Part shown: piece after piece, positions 1 through 7,405 of the stretch
How positions within the stretch are numbered: the first letter of the stretch is position 1
How the letters are laid out: each line of letters begins with the position of its first letter
Source of the DNA: Acidimicrobiaceae bacterium
GTDB taxonomy: Bacteria; Actinomycetota; Acidimicrobiia; Acidimicrobiales; RAAP-2
NCBI GenBank assembly: GCA_003162475.1
Contig: PMOI01000013.1
Location: 1-64,000, forward strand
Direction of reading: 5' to 3'
DNA length: 64,000 nucleotides
Translations under genes and position numbers: made by a program
The notes under the pieces: generated by a model
What the model was told of the DNA's origin: nothing
Database searches by the model: none
Seen by the model: only the letters and a program-made list of their open reading frames with translations

Positions 1-387
1 GCAGAGCACGCTCCGCTCGGGCATCTCGCGCGTGGCAACTTCATGCATGACAATCCTCTTTCCGCTCAGTCGGTTGACGAGGTAGTCGGCGAGTTCGCGG
101 CGCGCGTCGTGTGCGGACTCGACCTCCCGCCAGTGCGCCGCAATCCGCTTCGCGGCATCAGCCGGATCGCGTGCGAGCAGCTCCTTGATCGAGGCAAGCG
201 GAAATTCAAGCTGGCGCAGCATCGCGACGAGACGCGCCGTTTCAAGCTGCGCGTCGTCGTAGTAGCGATAGCCCGAGTCTCTGTCGACCCGCGCAGGGAT
301 GAGCACGCCGAGTTCGTCGTAGAGGCGAAGCGCCTTGACCGAAAGGCGCGACCGTCGTGCGAACTCGCCGATGCTGACTTCTTCCAT
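1..387 (-). CDS. MerR-family transcriptional regulator (3' end outside window)
   Basis: Read on the minus strand from an ATG at 387, preceded by a GAGGAAGTGAG ribosome site. The protein opens MEEVSIGEFARRS and continues with the helix-turn-helix pattern LSVKALRLYDELGVL, then RDSGYRYYDD, the MerR DNA-binding signature (residues 1-75). A coiled linker follows (ELLARDPADAA to ELADYLVNRL). The last visible residues, HEVATREMPERSVL, resemble the start of a GyrI/BmrR-type effector-binding domain. No stop occurs before the window edge, so the gene is partial. Family members bind spaced -35/-10 promoters and respond to a ligand; the ligand is not visible here. Confidence 0.88.
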   Translation of the reverse strand, partial: MEEVSIGEFARRSRLSVKALRLYDELGVLIPARVDRDSGYRYYDDAQLETARLVAMLRQLEFPLASIKELLARDPADAAKRIAAHWREVESAHDARRELADYLVNRLSGKRIVMHEVATREMPERSVLC

Positions 388-548
388 ATCGCTCACTTCC
401 TCGCCGTCGCGCCGGACAGCACGACATAGCAAGTATGCGACCTCCCCCAGGGTGAGAGTCAAGCCGTCCGTTTCGTGCTCACACGGACTCATCATCACCC
501 GTCATATGACTGGGCCTCGCCTGTGACCTGGTCTCGTCAGCTCAAGCC

Positions 549-593
549 GCCAGTGCAAGGTTGCAGACCTGTTGCTTCGGGTCTCCGACACCA
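549..593 (+). repeat. 45-nt directional repeat, copy 1 (first of tandem pair)
   Basis: Full core from GCCAGTG to GACACCA with the internal palindrome-like GGGTCTCCGAC. Left segment is the GCAAGGTTGC subtype and is preceded by CTCAAGCC. It lies between the MerR gene and the small membrane protein gene. Confidence 0.9.
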
Positions 594-614
594 GATTGGC
601 TTTAGTAATTGGAC

Positions 615-650
615 GCCAGTGTTTGGTACCAGACCTGTTACGTTGCATCG
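615..650 (+). repeat. 45-nt repeat, copy 2 (partial, second of tandem pair)
   Basis: Starts 66 nt after copy 1. The left two thirds (GCCAGTGTTTGGTACC, AGACCTGTTACGT) match the family; the right end is replaced by unrelated sequence. Confidence 0.75.
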
Positions 651-782
651 CCATGAGTTTCTGGTGCCCTCGGATTGCAATTGATGTCGGGAGTGATAAG
701 GATGGACCGATGAAACTCATTGTCGGTACCAAGACCGCATCGACAATCGCCACCAGAAGCACCAAATAGTTCGTCGACGTCC

Positions 783-1337
783 GTGGCAATCCTTCAATTT
801 GGACGTAATTGGTTCAAAGTTCGCCTAAGACGCCACGCCTACATTCTCTGGAGTCCACTAACACCCGTGGAAGTCTCATTGCGACTGTCCCAAAACCTGA
901 CTCCGGCGAAGTTGTTGGCAGTTGGTTTCGTTGGAAGTGCCGTGGAGGTTCAAGGCGTTGTTCCCACATGGTCGGTGAGCGTGTCGCACCGAAGTGGTTT
1001 TAGAAACTCCGGGCGGTTCATCTTCAGGGGCTTGGTCGGAGCTGGTGAGCGCGGAACTTGGTTGACCGGAGACGTTGGACCCGATCTTTTTGCTCCAGTC
1101 TTTTCCATCATTTGGTTCAGCTTCGTTACTCTCTTCCTAGTGGCTGGCCTGATCGGTCTCATTACCGACCTAGCCACCGACCATGGAACTGTGTATCTCC
1201 CATTAGTACTATTTCCCGCGGCGATGCTCTGCTTCTTCGTTGTATTGATCGAAGTAATGACGAGATTTGCTACAACAGAGTGGAAGTCTACGGACAGGTG
1301 GCTTCGGAATCTCCTTGAAGGGCGAGACAATCCATAG
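783..1337 (+). CDS. Small membrane protein of unknown function
   Basis: An open frame of about 184 codons from a GTG at 783; an in-frame TTG at 720 is the alternative start. The C-terminal half holds two hydrophobic segments (about residues 109-131, with IIWFSFVTLFLVAGLIGL, and 140-160, with YLPLVLFPAAMLCFFVVLI) and a basic cytosolic tail. The N-terminal part is soluble-looking and I do not recognise it. It is the only gene between repeat copies at 615 and 1426, which fits a one-gene-per-interval layout. No strong ribosome site is visible, so the start is uncertain. Confidence 0.5.
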   Translation: MAILQFGRNWFKVRLRRHAYILWSPLTPVEVSLRLSQNLTPAKLLAVGFVGSAVEVQGVVPTWSVSVSHRSGFRNSGRFIFRGLVGAGERGTWLTGDVGPDLFAPVFSIIWFSFVTLFLVAGLIGLITDLATDHGTVYLPLVLFPAAMLCFFVVLIEVMTRFATTEWKSTDRWLRNLLEGRDNP

Positions 1338-1425
1338 TTCCGCGTGGTTCACCAAAGTATGCGTCAAGCCGAAACAGGTTGAATCACAAAGCATGGTAAA
1401 AATTCAGGATCGACTGATGTCAGAC

Positions 1426-1470
1426 GCCAATGCTTGGTAGCAGACCAGTTGCGTCGGGTCTCCGACACCA
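1426..1470 (+). repeat. 45-nt directional repeat, full copy
   Basis: Gapless match to the core, GCTTGGTAGC subtype, ending GTCTCCGACACCA. It sits in the 1338-1636 intergenic stretch, in which nothing else is supported. Confidence 0.92.
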
Positions 1471-1636
1471 AAAATGGAGTGACGTTGGTATCACGCTTGA
1501 CGGTTCGTCACTGTCACGTAGGAGCGTTTCTCCGTCGAGACCTCATGGGGACGGCTCGACACGGTACTGAATGTGTTTCGATCGCAAAGGCGTGCGTCAG
1601 CCGTCCGTTGGAGTAGTTCATCGTTGAGCGTCTAGC

Positions 1637-2548
1637 TCATAGTGAAGACTCGGGAATATGGTCTCGCCAGGAATGGTGCGGTTCATAGCCAATAGTTTCT
1701 CGGGCACGGTTGATTGCGAGCAACGTCTCATATTCGCCGATGTCGCGAGTCAACGGCACCCCGGGGAATACTTCGGTCATAAGTCCGACCGATGGTCGAT
1801 TCATGACGGTGTCCGCTGCGGCAATGATCAAGCCAAGGCTTCCTGCGACAGCCTCGGAAGGTGCGGTCAGCGCCTGGCGACACGCAGTGGCGACGTCTCG
1901 GACGTCAACGTAGCCCCACAGATTCCATTTACGCAGATGGGGATTTGACCAGAACGAGGGGAACTCCTGGTAATCCTCGGGGTACATGATGTTGGAGAAG
2001 CGAAGCGCTAGGAACGGTACTTCTGACCACTCGGATATCTGCCCGGCGATGGTCTCACTCGCAACCTTGGAAAGTGCGTATGTGACCGTCGGATATGGGT
2101 AGTGGTCTTCGTCGACTGGGGCGTATCGAGGAGGCCGTCCATCAACTTCCATGGAAGGAAACTGCTGACGGGTAACTCCAAAAAAGAGGCCGAGCGTCGT
2201 CTCGCTTGACGCCCACACGACCCGACTCAGGCCGTTGCTCACCGCAGCGTAAAAGATGTTGAAGTTCATCGCCATATTGGTGTTGAACGTGACGGAGGGC
2301 GTCTGCAGACCGGGGGCTGGAATGTTGGCGAGATGGATAACGGCGTCGACGCCCTTGAGCACCTCGACCGCCTGACCGTAATCAGTCAGGTCTGCACGAA
2401 GAAGTCCTTTTCCCGCATCCTCTCTAGAAACCTCAATATCCGTAGCAACGACCTCGTAGCCGTGTTGGAGAAGGTCTCGCACTACGGCTCGTCCGGCCTT
2501 CCCACTTGCTCCCGTCACGCAGATGCGACGTAGCGATCCAGCTTCCAT
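1637..2548 (-). CDS. NAD-dependent epimerase/dehydratase (extended SDR)
   Basis: 303 residues. The N-terminus has the Rossmann motif TGASGKAG (about residues 12-19), then DADLTD-like acidic residues and VIHLANIPAPG. The catalytic tyrosine-lysine pair is YALSK, with WASSETT supplying the active-site Ser/Thr strand. Such enzymes act on nucleotide-sugars or related carbonyl/hydroxyl substrates; the substrate is not predictable. AAGAAGG lies upstream of the ATG at 2548. It is the single gene between repeats at 1426 and 2636 and is antisense to the repeat direction. Confidence 0.85.
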   Translation of the reverse strand: MEAGSLRRICVTGASGKAGRAVVRDLLQHGYEVVATDIEVSREDAGKGLLRADLTDYGQAVEVLKGVDAVIHLANIPAPGLQTPSVTFNTNMAMNFNIFYAAVSNGLSRVVWASSETTLGLFFGVTRQQFPSMEVDGRPPRYAPVDEDHYPYPTVTYALSKVASETIAGQISEWSEVPFLALRFSNIMYPEDYQEFPSFWSNPHLRKWNLWGYVDVRDVATACRQALTAPSEAVAGSLGLIIAAADTVMNRPSVGLMTEVFPGVPLTRDIGEYETLLAINRARETIGYEPHHSWRDHIPESSL

Positions 2549-2635
2549 ATCAGCCTTCTTTCTAAGTCTTCTGAAATCCTGTCAGTCCAACGCACTCCGA
2601 CCATAACTGGACCGCAATGCAGCAAAGCCTCATGT

Positions 2636-2680
2636 GCCAGTGCTTGGCATCAGTATTGTCACGTCGGGTCTCCGACACCA
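2636..2680 (+). repeat. 45-nt directional repeat, full copy
   Basis: Gapless core; the right half GTCACGTCGGGTCTCCGAC is identical to consensus, while the left half has a few changes (GCTTGGCATCAG). Confidence 0.9.
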
Positions 2681-2712
2681 GAGTTAGCCCACCGGTTCGT
2701 TGACCGGTGCAT

Positions 2713-3252
2713 TCACTCGTTTGCCGAGATGATTCGTCCTATGTCCCACAGATGGTGACTGGCGTCGTGCGCATTATTCCTTGCGACGTCTTCAGCGCTC
2801 TGTCGTCCACGATCGGAATGGTGCAGCTCCGTGCCCGCAGCGAGTGCGAGGCGTATTGAATCGGACCACTCCCGTACAGCCCAATCGAGCGACCACTGCG
2901 CTGCGTGAAGATTGATCGCGTCGTAGCGCCGGGCCAATCCAAGCAGATCCTGGTCGTATCCAGCAACTCGACGCTCGCCCGATAACCTCGCTCCGGCGAG
3001 CCGTTCACTCCAGATTCGAAGATTGTCCGCAACGTGACTCACGTACGCGCTGACAGACCAGGCGAGGTCCGAACAGGTCTCCTTCCCGGTTGCGCCGTCG
3101 AGTCGAGCGGCGTAGAGCTTGGGAAGTTGCTGGACAAGACTGACAGCGTCCGCAGCCGAGAGTTCCCAGTTGAAGTCGCACTCGCGACAGGGATTTCCGT
3201 AGAGCTGAGGCCCCCACAGGATTGTCACATCGGTGGGTTCCGAATCTTTCAT
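2713..3252 (-). CDS. DinB-superfamily protein (four-helix bundle, putative metal/thiol enzyme)
   Basis: 179 residues. An early C-x2-C (CRECDFNW, about residues 22-29) is followed by a helical body with a first His in YVSHVADNLRIW and a last cluster NNAHDASHHLWDIGR, the spacing expected for the three metal-binding histidines of the DinB/YfiT/mycothiol-S-transferase superfamily. Superfamily members use a low-molecular-weight thiol or metal for detoxification. The substrate is unknown. It is the single gene between repeats at 2636 and 3374. Confidence 0.75.
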   Translation of the reverse strand: MKDSEPTDVTILWGPQLYGNPCRECDFNWELSAADAVSLVQQLPKLYAARLDGATGKETCSDLAWSVSAYVSHVADNLRIWSERLAGARLSGERRVAGYDQDLLGLARRYDAINLHAAQWSLDWAVREWSDSIRLALAAGTELHHSDRGRQSAEDVARNNAHDASHHLWDIGRIISANE

Positions 3253-3373
3253 TGGTTTCGTATTCTGTCAGACAAGCAGCCACTCAAAAGCTAATGGCAT
3301 TTGTCGACGATTTCCGATGGACCGAGCACTCCTTCTACCGACGACTCCGTTGAGGGCCGAACTGGATCGAGGC

Positions 3374-3418
3374 GCCAATGCTTGGTAGCAGACCTGTCAC
3401 GTCGGGTCTCCGACTCGA
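3374..3418 (+). repeat. 45-nt directional repeat, first of tandem pair
   Basis: GCTTGGTAGC subtype with a near-perfect core through GGGTCTCCGAC; the last bases differ (TCGAG in place of ACCA). The 3253-3598 gap holds only this pair. Confidence 0.88.
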
Positions 3419-3442
3419 GTCATGAATTCACTGGATCAAGCC

Positions 3443-3480
3443 GCCAGTGCAAGGTCGCATTGTCGCTGCGCCAGGCTCTC
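3443..3480 (+). repeat. 45-nt repeat, degenerate second member of pair
   Basis: Starts 69 nt after the previous copy, preceded by ATCAAGCC. GCCAGTGCAAGGTCGCA matches the GCAAGG subtype; the right half is diverged. Confidence 0.65.
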
Positions 3481-3598
3481 GATGGAGGAGTTCTCCTTGG
3501 TCTGTTCATCTGTTAACTCCCGGCACATGCGCGGGTCAATATTCTTCGTTGCATTGAGTCTTTGGCTTTTGAACTTGTGAATGAGCCATAGTTGACGA

Positions 3599-4030
3599 AT
3601 GGTTGACAGTGGCACTTCCAAGGCTCGCACACTTGATCCAGTCGTGATTGAGGCGTTGAAATCAATTACACGCCGTGTCTATCACCGTCGTGGTCCACGG
3701 CTACAGGACCAATTTCGCCGCTACTTCAGCATGCTGGATAGACATTCACGCGACTACGCGATCGCGGTATTCAAACACTTGCGAAATGGAGGCTTCGACT
3801 TCCCGCCATTCTTGGTGCGCCGCTGGGCGGTTGCCAACGGGTGGAAGGAACCTGACGCACAACTGCTCGACGACTACGCGGCGGGAGTTTTGGCAGGTGT
3901 GCAGTATCACCACGCCGATCCTTGTGGTCGTCATGCCATCAGCGTCTGGAAGGGTGATGCCGAGGGTAAGGAGCCATGGCCGGATCCAGGTCGTCCCGAG
4001 CAGGGCGTTCCATTCACTCGCAGCGGCTAA
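3599..4030 (+). CDS. Hypothetical protein
   Basis: 143 residues from an ATG at 3599. Basic N-terminal half (ITRRVYHRRGPRLQDQFRRYF), then a compact segment containing LDDYAAGVLAGVQYHHADPC and a Trp/Pro-rich tail. No signal peptide or membrane segment. I do not recognise the family. It is framed by repeat pairs at 3374/3443 and 4075/4140, so it would be the sole cargo of that interval. Support is frame length and protein-like composition only. Confidence 0.55.
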   Translation: MVDSGTSKARTLDPVVIEALKSITRRVYHRRGPRLQDQFRRYFSMLDRHSRDYAIAVFKHLRNGGFDFPPFLVRRWAVANGWKEPDAQLLDDYAAGVLAGVQYHHADPCGRHAISVWKGDAEGKEPWPDPGRPEQGVPFTRSG

Positions 4031-4074
4031 CGATATGTCTGATGCCGTGACGGACTCATCACTTCAGATGAGCC

Positions 4075-4118
4075 TCCAATGCAAGTGGTATTCCCATGAC
4101 GTCAGGTTTCCGATGCCA
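4075..4118 (+). repeat. 45-nt repeat, degenerate (44 nt), first of tandem pair
   Basis: TCCAATGCAAG start and GACGTCAGGTTTCCGATGCCA end align with the core at reduced identity. It is followed by AGATTGGCTTAAG, the same spacer seen after copy 1. Confidence 0.65.
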
Positions 4119-4139
4119 GATTGGCTTAAGCAGATAAAC

Positions 4140-4184
4140 GCCAGTGCTTAGTAGCGGACCGATTACGTCGGGTCTCCGACACCA
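4140..4184 (+). repeat. 45-nt directional repeat, second of tandem pair
   Basis: Full core, GCTTAGTAGC subtype. Its right half is also the last codons of a serine-recombinase remnant read on the minus strand (stop TAA at 4163-4165). Confidence 0.92.
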
Positions 4185-4400
4185 ACAAAGGCCGACTCTC
4201 TCATGCCTACCTCTCTGGACAGGAACTTGAAAGTTGGGGTGCCGTAAACGGATACCTCAAAGTGATTCGGGCAGACGGTCACCGACTCCACGAGTTCTTC
4301 AATGAACACGCGGCGTTCTTCCGTTGTTGCCGACGTTCAATCTCATCGTTGCGGAGACTTTCAATTGTCGCGACACATCTCCAAGCGAGTCGTTTCTTTC
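4163..4400 (-). pseudogene. Serine recombinase C-terminal remnant ending inside the repeat
   Basis: On the minus strand one frame reads TTEERRVFIEELVESVTV, then CPNHFEVSVYGTPTFKFL, then SREVGMRESAFVGVGDPT and a TAA stop inside the repeat at 4140-4184. This pattern (ERRV-IEEL-V-V-P-H-EV-V-G-P, then EVG) resembles the C-terminal domain of resolvase-type serine recombinases. A second frame just upstream (about 4330-4390) reads ATIESLRNDEIER, which would join by a frameshift, and stops lie beyond. No catalytic N-terminal domain remains. The family call rests on pattern memory rather than a search. Confidence 0.7.
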
Positions 4401-4462
4401 GACCAACTAGCTAGAAGTTTGAGTCCTTGGCGCAAGCTTCTCGACACAGGTTCCTTCGATGC

Positions 4463-4867
4463 CTACGCTCCTTCGGGGTTCGCATCCTCCAACTCGTCGT
4501 ACTGAAACGCACTCAAAATGCAGAATTCGTTACCTTCGGGGTCGGCCATGACGACCCAAGTCACCGACGGATCTTGGCCAATCGAAATTCGTCGTCCACC
4601 CAGCGCCTCGATTCGAAGCACTTCATCGTCTTGGGCGTCGGGTCGAAAATCCAAGTGAAGTCGATTTTTCAGCGTCTTCACTTCAGGGACTTTCAAAAAA
4701 AGCAAGTCAGGTGACATCCCCTCTCCGCGGACTCCTGCTGGCGGCGTAAGCATCACCAGGTCTTCATCGCTGTCGTCGGAAATGTTCCAATGGAGTACCC
4801 GTTGCCAAAACTCGGCTTGACTCCTGGGATTGATCGCATCAATAGTGAGTTGTTCGATTTTGAGCAT
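4463..4867 (-). CDS. VOC/glyoxalase-like protein (single domain)
   Basis: 134 residues from the ATG at 4867 (MLKIEQLTIDAINP); a longer frame upstream is non-homologous and would run into the divergent acetyltransferase. It shows the VOC fold pattern: AEFWQRVLHW near the start, LHLDF in the middle and WVVMADPEGNEFCIL at the end, matching actinobacterial glyoxalase-like (Glyoxalase_6) proteins. Its end is nearly the same as both halves of the two-domain protein at 6332-7054. Likely cytosolic; substrate unknown. It shares its interval with the divergent GNAT gene. Confidence 0.85.
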   Translation of the reverse strand: MLKIEQLTIDAINPRSQAEFWQRVLHWNISDDSDEDLVMLTPPAGVRGEGMSPDLLFLKVPEVKTLKNRLHLDFRPDAQDDEVLRIEALGGRRISIGQDPSVTWVVMADPEGNEFCILSAFQYDELEDANPEGA

Positions 4868-4952
4868 GCGACGAATGTTACTTATGAGGAGTGGTGCGGC
4901 AAATTGTCCATACTTCGAACGATGTAGCCGTAGGACTTCGCGACGACGTACC

Positions 4953-5534
4953 ATGGCACGCATGTCCTGGGCAACTCCCACGCTGCACACCGCTCGCCTG
5001 CGACTGCGTCCCTTCAACGACTCGGACGCGAACGCCCTCTTCGCGCTGCACAGCAACGCCACCGTGCTTCGCTACTGGGACGCGCCGCCCTGGAGCGAAC
5101 GTCTGCGCGCCGAGCAGTTCATAACGACTTGCCGACAGATTGCCGAGGCGGGCACCGGAACGCGGCTGGCTGTGGACCGTGTTTCCGACGGGGCGTTCAT
5201 TGGCTGGTGCAGTCTGACCCGGTGGAACCCGGATTACCGCAGTGCGTCGATGGGCTACTGCCTCGACGACGCAGCGTGGGGCCATGGCTACGCGACCGAG
5301 GCAGCGCGGGCCTTGCTTCAGTGGGCATTCGACACGCTGGAAATGAATCGAGTCCAGGCCGAGACCGATACGCGCAATGCGGCATCTGCCCGCGTCCTGG
5401 AGAAACTCGGATTCGTGCGTGAAGGGACGTTGCGGGAAGACTGCGTCGTGAATGGCGAGGTCTCGGACTCGTGGGTGTACGGACTGATCAGGCGGGAGTG
5501 GCAGCCGTCGTCGGAGCCGGTTCCCGCCCGCTGA
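4953..5534 (+). CDS. GNAT N-acetyltransferase, RimJ/RimL-like
   Basis: 193 residues from ATG 4953 (second ATG at 4962). TLHTARLRLRPFNDSD is the typical RimJ/RimL-type opening. The acetyl-CoA pyrophosphate loop is WGHGYATEAARALL (about residues 110-123), and the C-terminal motif NAASARVLEKLGFVREG is characteristic. Members acetylate ribosomal-protein N-termini or small amines; the target is not predictable. The stop at 5532-5534 is followed within about 25 nt by a half copy of the repeat (5558). Confidence 0.88.
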   Translation: MARMSWATPTLHTARLRLRPFNDSDANALFALHSNATVLRYWDAPPWSERLRAEQFITTCRQIAEAGTGTRLAVDRVSDGAFIGWCSLTRWNPDYRSASMGYCLDDAAWGHGYATEAARALLQWAFDTLEMNRVQAETDTRNAASARVLEKLGFVREGTLREDCVVNGEVSDSWVYGLIRREWQPSSEPVPAR

Positions 5535-5557
5535 GTCTTCGCTCGCGAGACGGCATA

Positions 5558-5574
5558 TCGGGTCTCCGACACCA
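5558..5574 (+). repeat. Right half of the 45-nt repeat
   Basis: TCGGGTCTCCGACACCA is an exact match to the right end of the core. The left half is missing and the preceding acetyltransferase 3' end stands in its place. It abuts the toxin-antitoxin operator. Confidence 0.85.
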
Positions 5575-5576
5575 TG

Positions 5577-5606
5577 TTGTACAAAAGACTCTCCAACATT
5601 GTACAA
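5577..5606 (+). promoter_or_regulatory. Twin TTGTACAA palindromes upstream of the antitoxin gene
   Basis: The 8-bp palindrome TTGTACAA occurs at 5577-5584 and again at 5599-5606 (the latter extended to ATTGTACAAT). The centres are 22 bp apart, two helical turns, and the second ends 7 nt before the antitoxin ATG. This is the layout expected for cooperative autorepression by a Phd/YefM-type antitoxin-toxin complex. The palindromes are direct observation; the function is inference. Confidence 0.7.
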
Positions 5607-5613
5607 TCGTGTA

Positions 5614-5862
5614 ATGAGCAGAATATCCGTCAGCAAAGCACGTGAAAAACTTTCCGAGGTCGTGGAGATGTCGCAATCAGAGCCTGTCGTCCTTGAGCAC
5701 TACGGACGTCGGGCAGCGGTGGTGGTGAGTCCCAGCCACTACGACGAGATGCTCGACGCTTTTGAGGAATCACTGGACGTCATCGCGTTCGACAACGCAA
5801 TGATCGAAGAGGGGAAGAACATTCCCTGGGAGCAGGTAAAGATTGACCTCGGCTGGTCGTGA
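5614..5862 (+). CDS. Type II antitoxin, Phd/YefM family
   Basis: 82 residues from ATG 5614; an upstream TTG at 5599 would lie inside the operator. MSRISVSKAREKLSEVVE is the Phd/YefM DNA-binding start, followed by EPVVLEHYGRRAAVVVSPSHYDEM, the conserved beta-hairpin and helix. The acidic C-terminal tail (about residues 55-82) would wrap the toxin. Its stop overlaps the toxin GTG by 4 nt, giving translational coupling. The pair is the only cargo between repeats at 5558 and 6159. Confidence 0.9.
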   Translation: MSRISVSKAREKLSEVVEMSQSEPVVLEHYGRRAAVVVSPSHYDEMLDAFEESLDVIAFDNAMIEEGKNIPWEQVKIDLGWS

Positions 5863-6116
5863 GTGACTACCGCATCGAATTCAGGCCGGCGGCTCTCCGT
5901 GAGATTCGCAAGGTAGACCGTTCAGTCCAGCCCCGAATTCAAGGAGCGATCGCACTTCTCGCACTCGATCCACGTCCGCCCGCATCGCGACCACTTCGTG
6001 GACGACCTGGCTACAGGCTCAGAGTGGGCGACTACCGCATCATTTACACGATTGACGACGGAGTTCTCCTGATCGTGGTGGTCACCTTGGGTCACCGACG
6101 AGACGTGTATCAGTAG
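5859..6116 (+). CDS. Type II toxin, RelE/ParE family
   Basis: 85 residues starting at GTG 5859 in a GTGA overlap with the antitoxin stop. YRIEFRPAALREIRKVD, then RPLRGRPGYRLRVGDYRIIYTIDD and VVVTLGHRRDVYQ are the RelE/ParE-type mRNA interferase signature, including the R-x-RVGDYRIIY core and the C-terminal HR-(D/E)-Y segment used for ribosome-dependent cleavage in RelE relatives. Typical length for the family. Confidence 0.92.
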   Translation: MSDYRIEFRPAALREIRKVDRSVQPRIQGAIALLALDPRPPASRPLRGRPGYRLRVGDYRIIYTIDDGVLLIVVVTLGHRRDVYQ

Positions 6117-6158
6117 ACAACCCTTAACTGGTTTGAATCGTCATGTGCGCGAGTAATC

Positions 6159-6203
6159 GCCAAAGCCTGGTACCAGACCTGTCACGTCCGGTCTCCGACA
6201 CCA
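6159..6203 (+). repeat. 45-nt directional repeat, full copy
   Basis: Gapless core with one change in the palindrome (GTCCGGTCTCCGAC) and GCCTGGTACC on the left. It lies just after the toxin gene. Confidence 0.9.
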
Positions 6204-6331
6204 ATTTACTTGGTTAAGACATCAGTAATGATTCGTTACGTCAAAGTAGACACTTCGGATTGCATCTGTTTTTAGTAGTTCGGCGCGGCTTCTCGGAGCC
6301 GGGGTCGCCGGCAATCCGGGATCTGGTCGCG

Positions 6332-7054
6332 CTATCGCGGCGTCAACACACAGAACTCATGGCCGTCGGGATCGGCCATGACCACCCAACTGACTTCGCC
6401 CTGACCAATGTCGATGCGAGTCGCCCCGAGGGAGATGAGACGGTCGACCTCCGTTAGCTGATCATCGTGGATGGGTGGCGCGAGGTCGAAATGCAACCGG
6501 TACTTCCGGGTCTTCGGCGTCAGTGGCGGACCGCCCCAGGTGATTTTCGGACCGCCGCGCGGCGAGCGAATCGCGGTTTCTTGGTCTTGATCCCAGACCA
6601 ACGGCCAGCCCAGCGCTTCGCTCCAGAAGTACCCGACTTCCTGGGAACCCTCACAGGCAACCGCTCCGATGAATCCGCAGTCGGCGAGGAAGTCATTATC
6701 TGGTCCTATGACGCAGAACTCGTTACCTTCGGGATCTGCGAGCACAACATGACCTTCCTCTGGGCGTTGACCGATGTCGATGTGCCGGGCGCCGAGCCCG
6801 AGCGACCTCGCCACCGTCTGCTGCTGGTCCTCGAGAGACGTGCTCGTTAGATCGAAGTGCATCTGGTTCTGACCGACCTTCTGCTCCGGAGTTGGAAGAA
6901 ATTGGATTTCGAACCCGGTGTCATCGCTCGGCAGAAGCGCAATGCCGTCGTGGGGGTCGTCGGCTGTCTCCCAGCCCAAGACGCCGGCCCAGAAGCGAGC
7001 GAGACGGAGCGGGTCGTTCGCATCGAAAGAGAGTGCGATGAGGTGACAAGTCAC
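6332..7054 (-). CDS. Two-domain VOC/glyoxalase-like protein
   Basis: About 240 residues. Domain 1 runs from LIALSFDANDPLRLARFWAG to HVVLADPEGNEFCVIGPD; domain 2 from GYFWSEALGWPLVW to WVVMADPDGHEFCVL. Each ends in the GHID/RIDIGQ plus ADP-x-G-x-EFC pattern of Glyoxalase_6-type proteins. GTG 7054 is chosen because CGGAGGAGA precedes it; GTG 7066 is in frame and possible. The last domain closely resembles the protein at 4463-4867, suggesting duplication within the island. Confidence 0.85.
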   Translation of the reverse strand: MTCHLIALSFDANDPLRLARFWAGVLGWETADDPHDGIALLPSDDTGFEIQFLPTPEQKVGQNQMHFDLTSTSLEDQQQTVARSLGLGARHIDIGQRPEEGHVVLADPEGNEFCVIGPDNDFLADCGFIGAVACEGSQEVGYFWSEALGWPLVWDQDQETAIRSPRGGPKITWGGPPLTPKTRKYRLHFDLAPPIHDDQLTEVDRLISLGATRIDIGQGEVSWVVMADPDGHEFCVLTPR

Positions 7055-7254
7055 TCTCCTCCGCACCTCCGATCTGCTGCCTCAAGGCCGCAGAGAGTGG
7101 ATGTCCTCCGCGCCGATAGGCAACAAAACGCTAGACGCTTGAGGACCTGACAAACCAGCTCAACTTCGAAATCAGCCACCAGCCCAACAAACATACCCTC
7201 GAAGACAACGGCGATGATCAATGGGGTTTGGTGGCAATTAGTGGAGGGTCAAGC

Positions 7255-7299
7255 GCCAGTGACTGATTGCAGACTTGTTGCGTCGGGTTTCCGACACCA
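7255..7299 (+). repeat. 45-nt directional repeat, full copy
   Basis: Core GCCAGTGACTGATTGC, then GTTGCGTCGGGTTTCCGACACCA. It is the only recognisable element in the 7067-7405 gap. Confidence 0.9.
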
Positions 7300-7405
7300 A
7301 AAAGCGGGAAGTTTCCCGTGACGGTTTTGGGCAATGGGACTCAACCCATTTAGTCAATGCCTAGGTGGGGGTGTGGCCATGGTTTGCATGAATTGGCGAA
7401 GTAAT

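Noticed and set aside
43..429. Plus-strand open frame of 128 codons at the left edge
   Set aside because: It is the antisense shadow of the MerR gene, whose minus-strand frame has a clear helix-turn-helix and ribosome site.
724..765. Possible further repeat copy (GGTACCAAGACCGCATCG)
   Set aside because: Only scattered identity and no match to the conserved right half.
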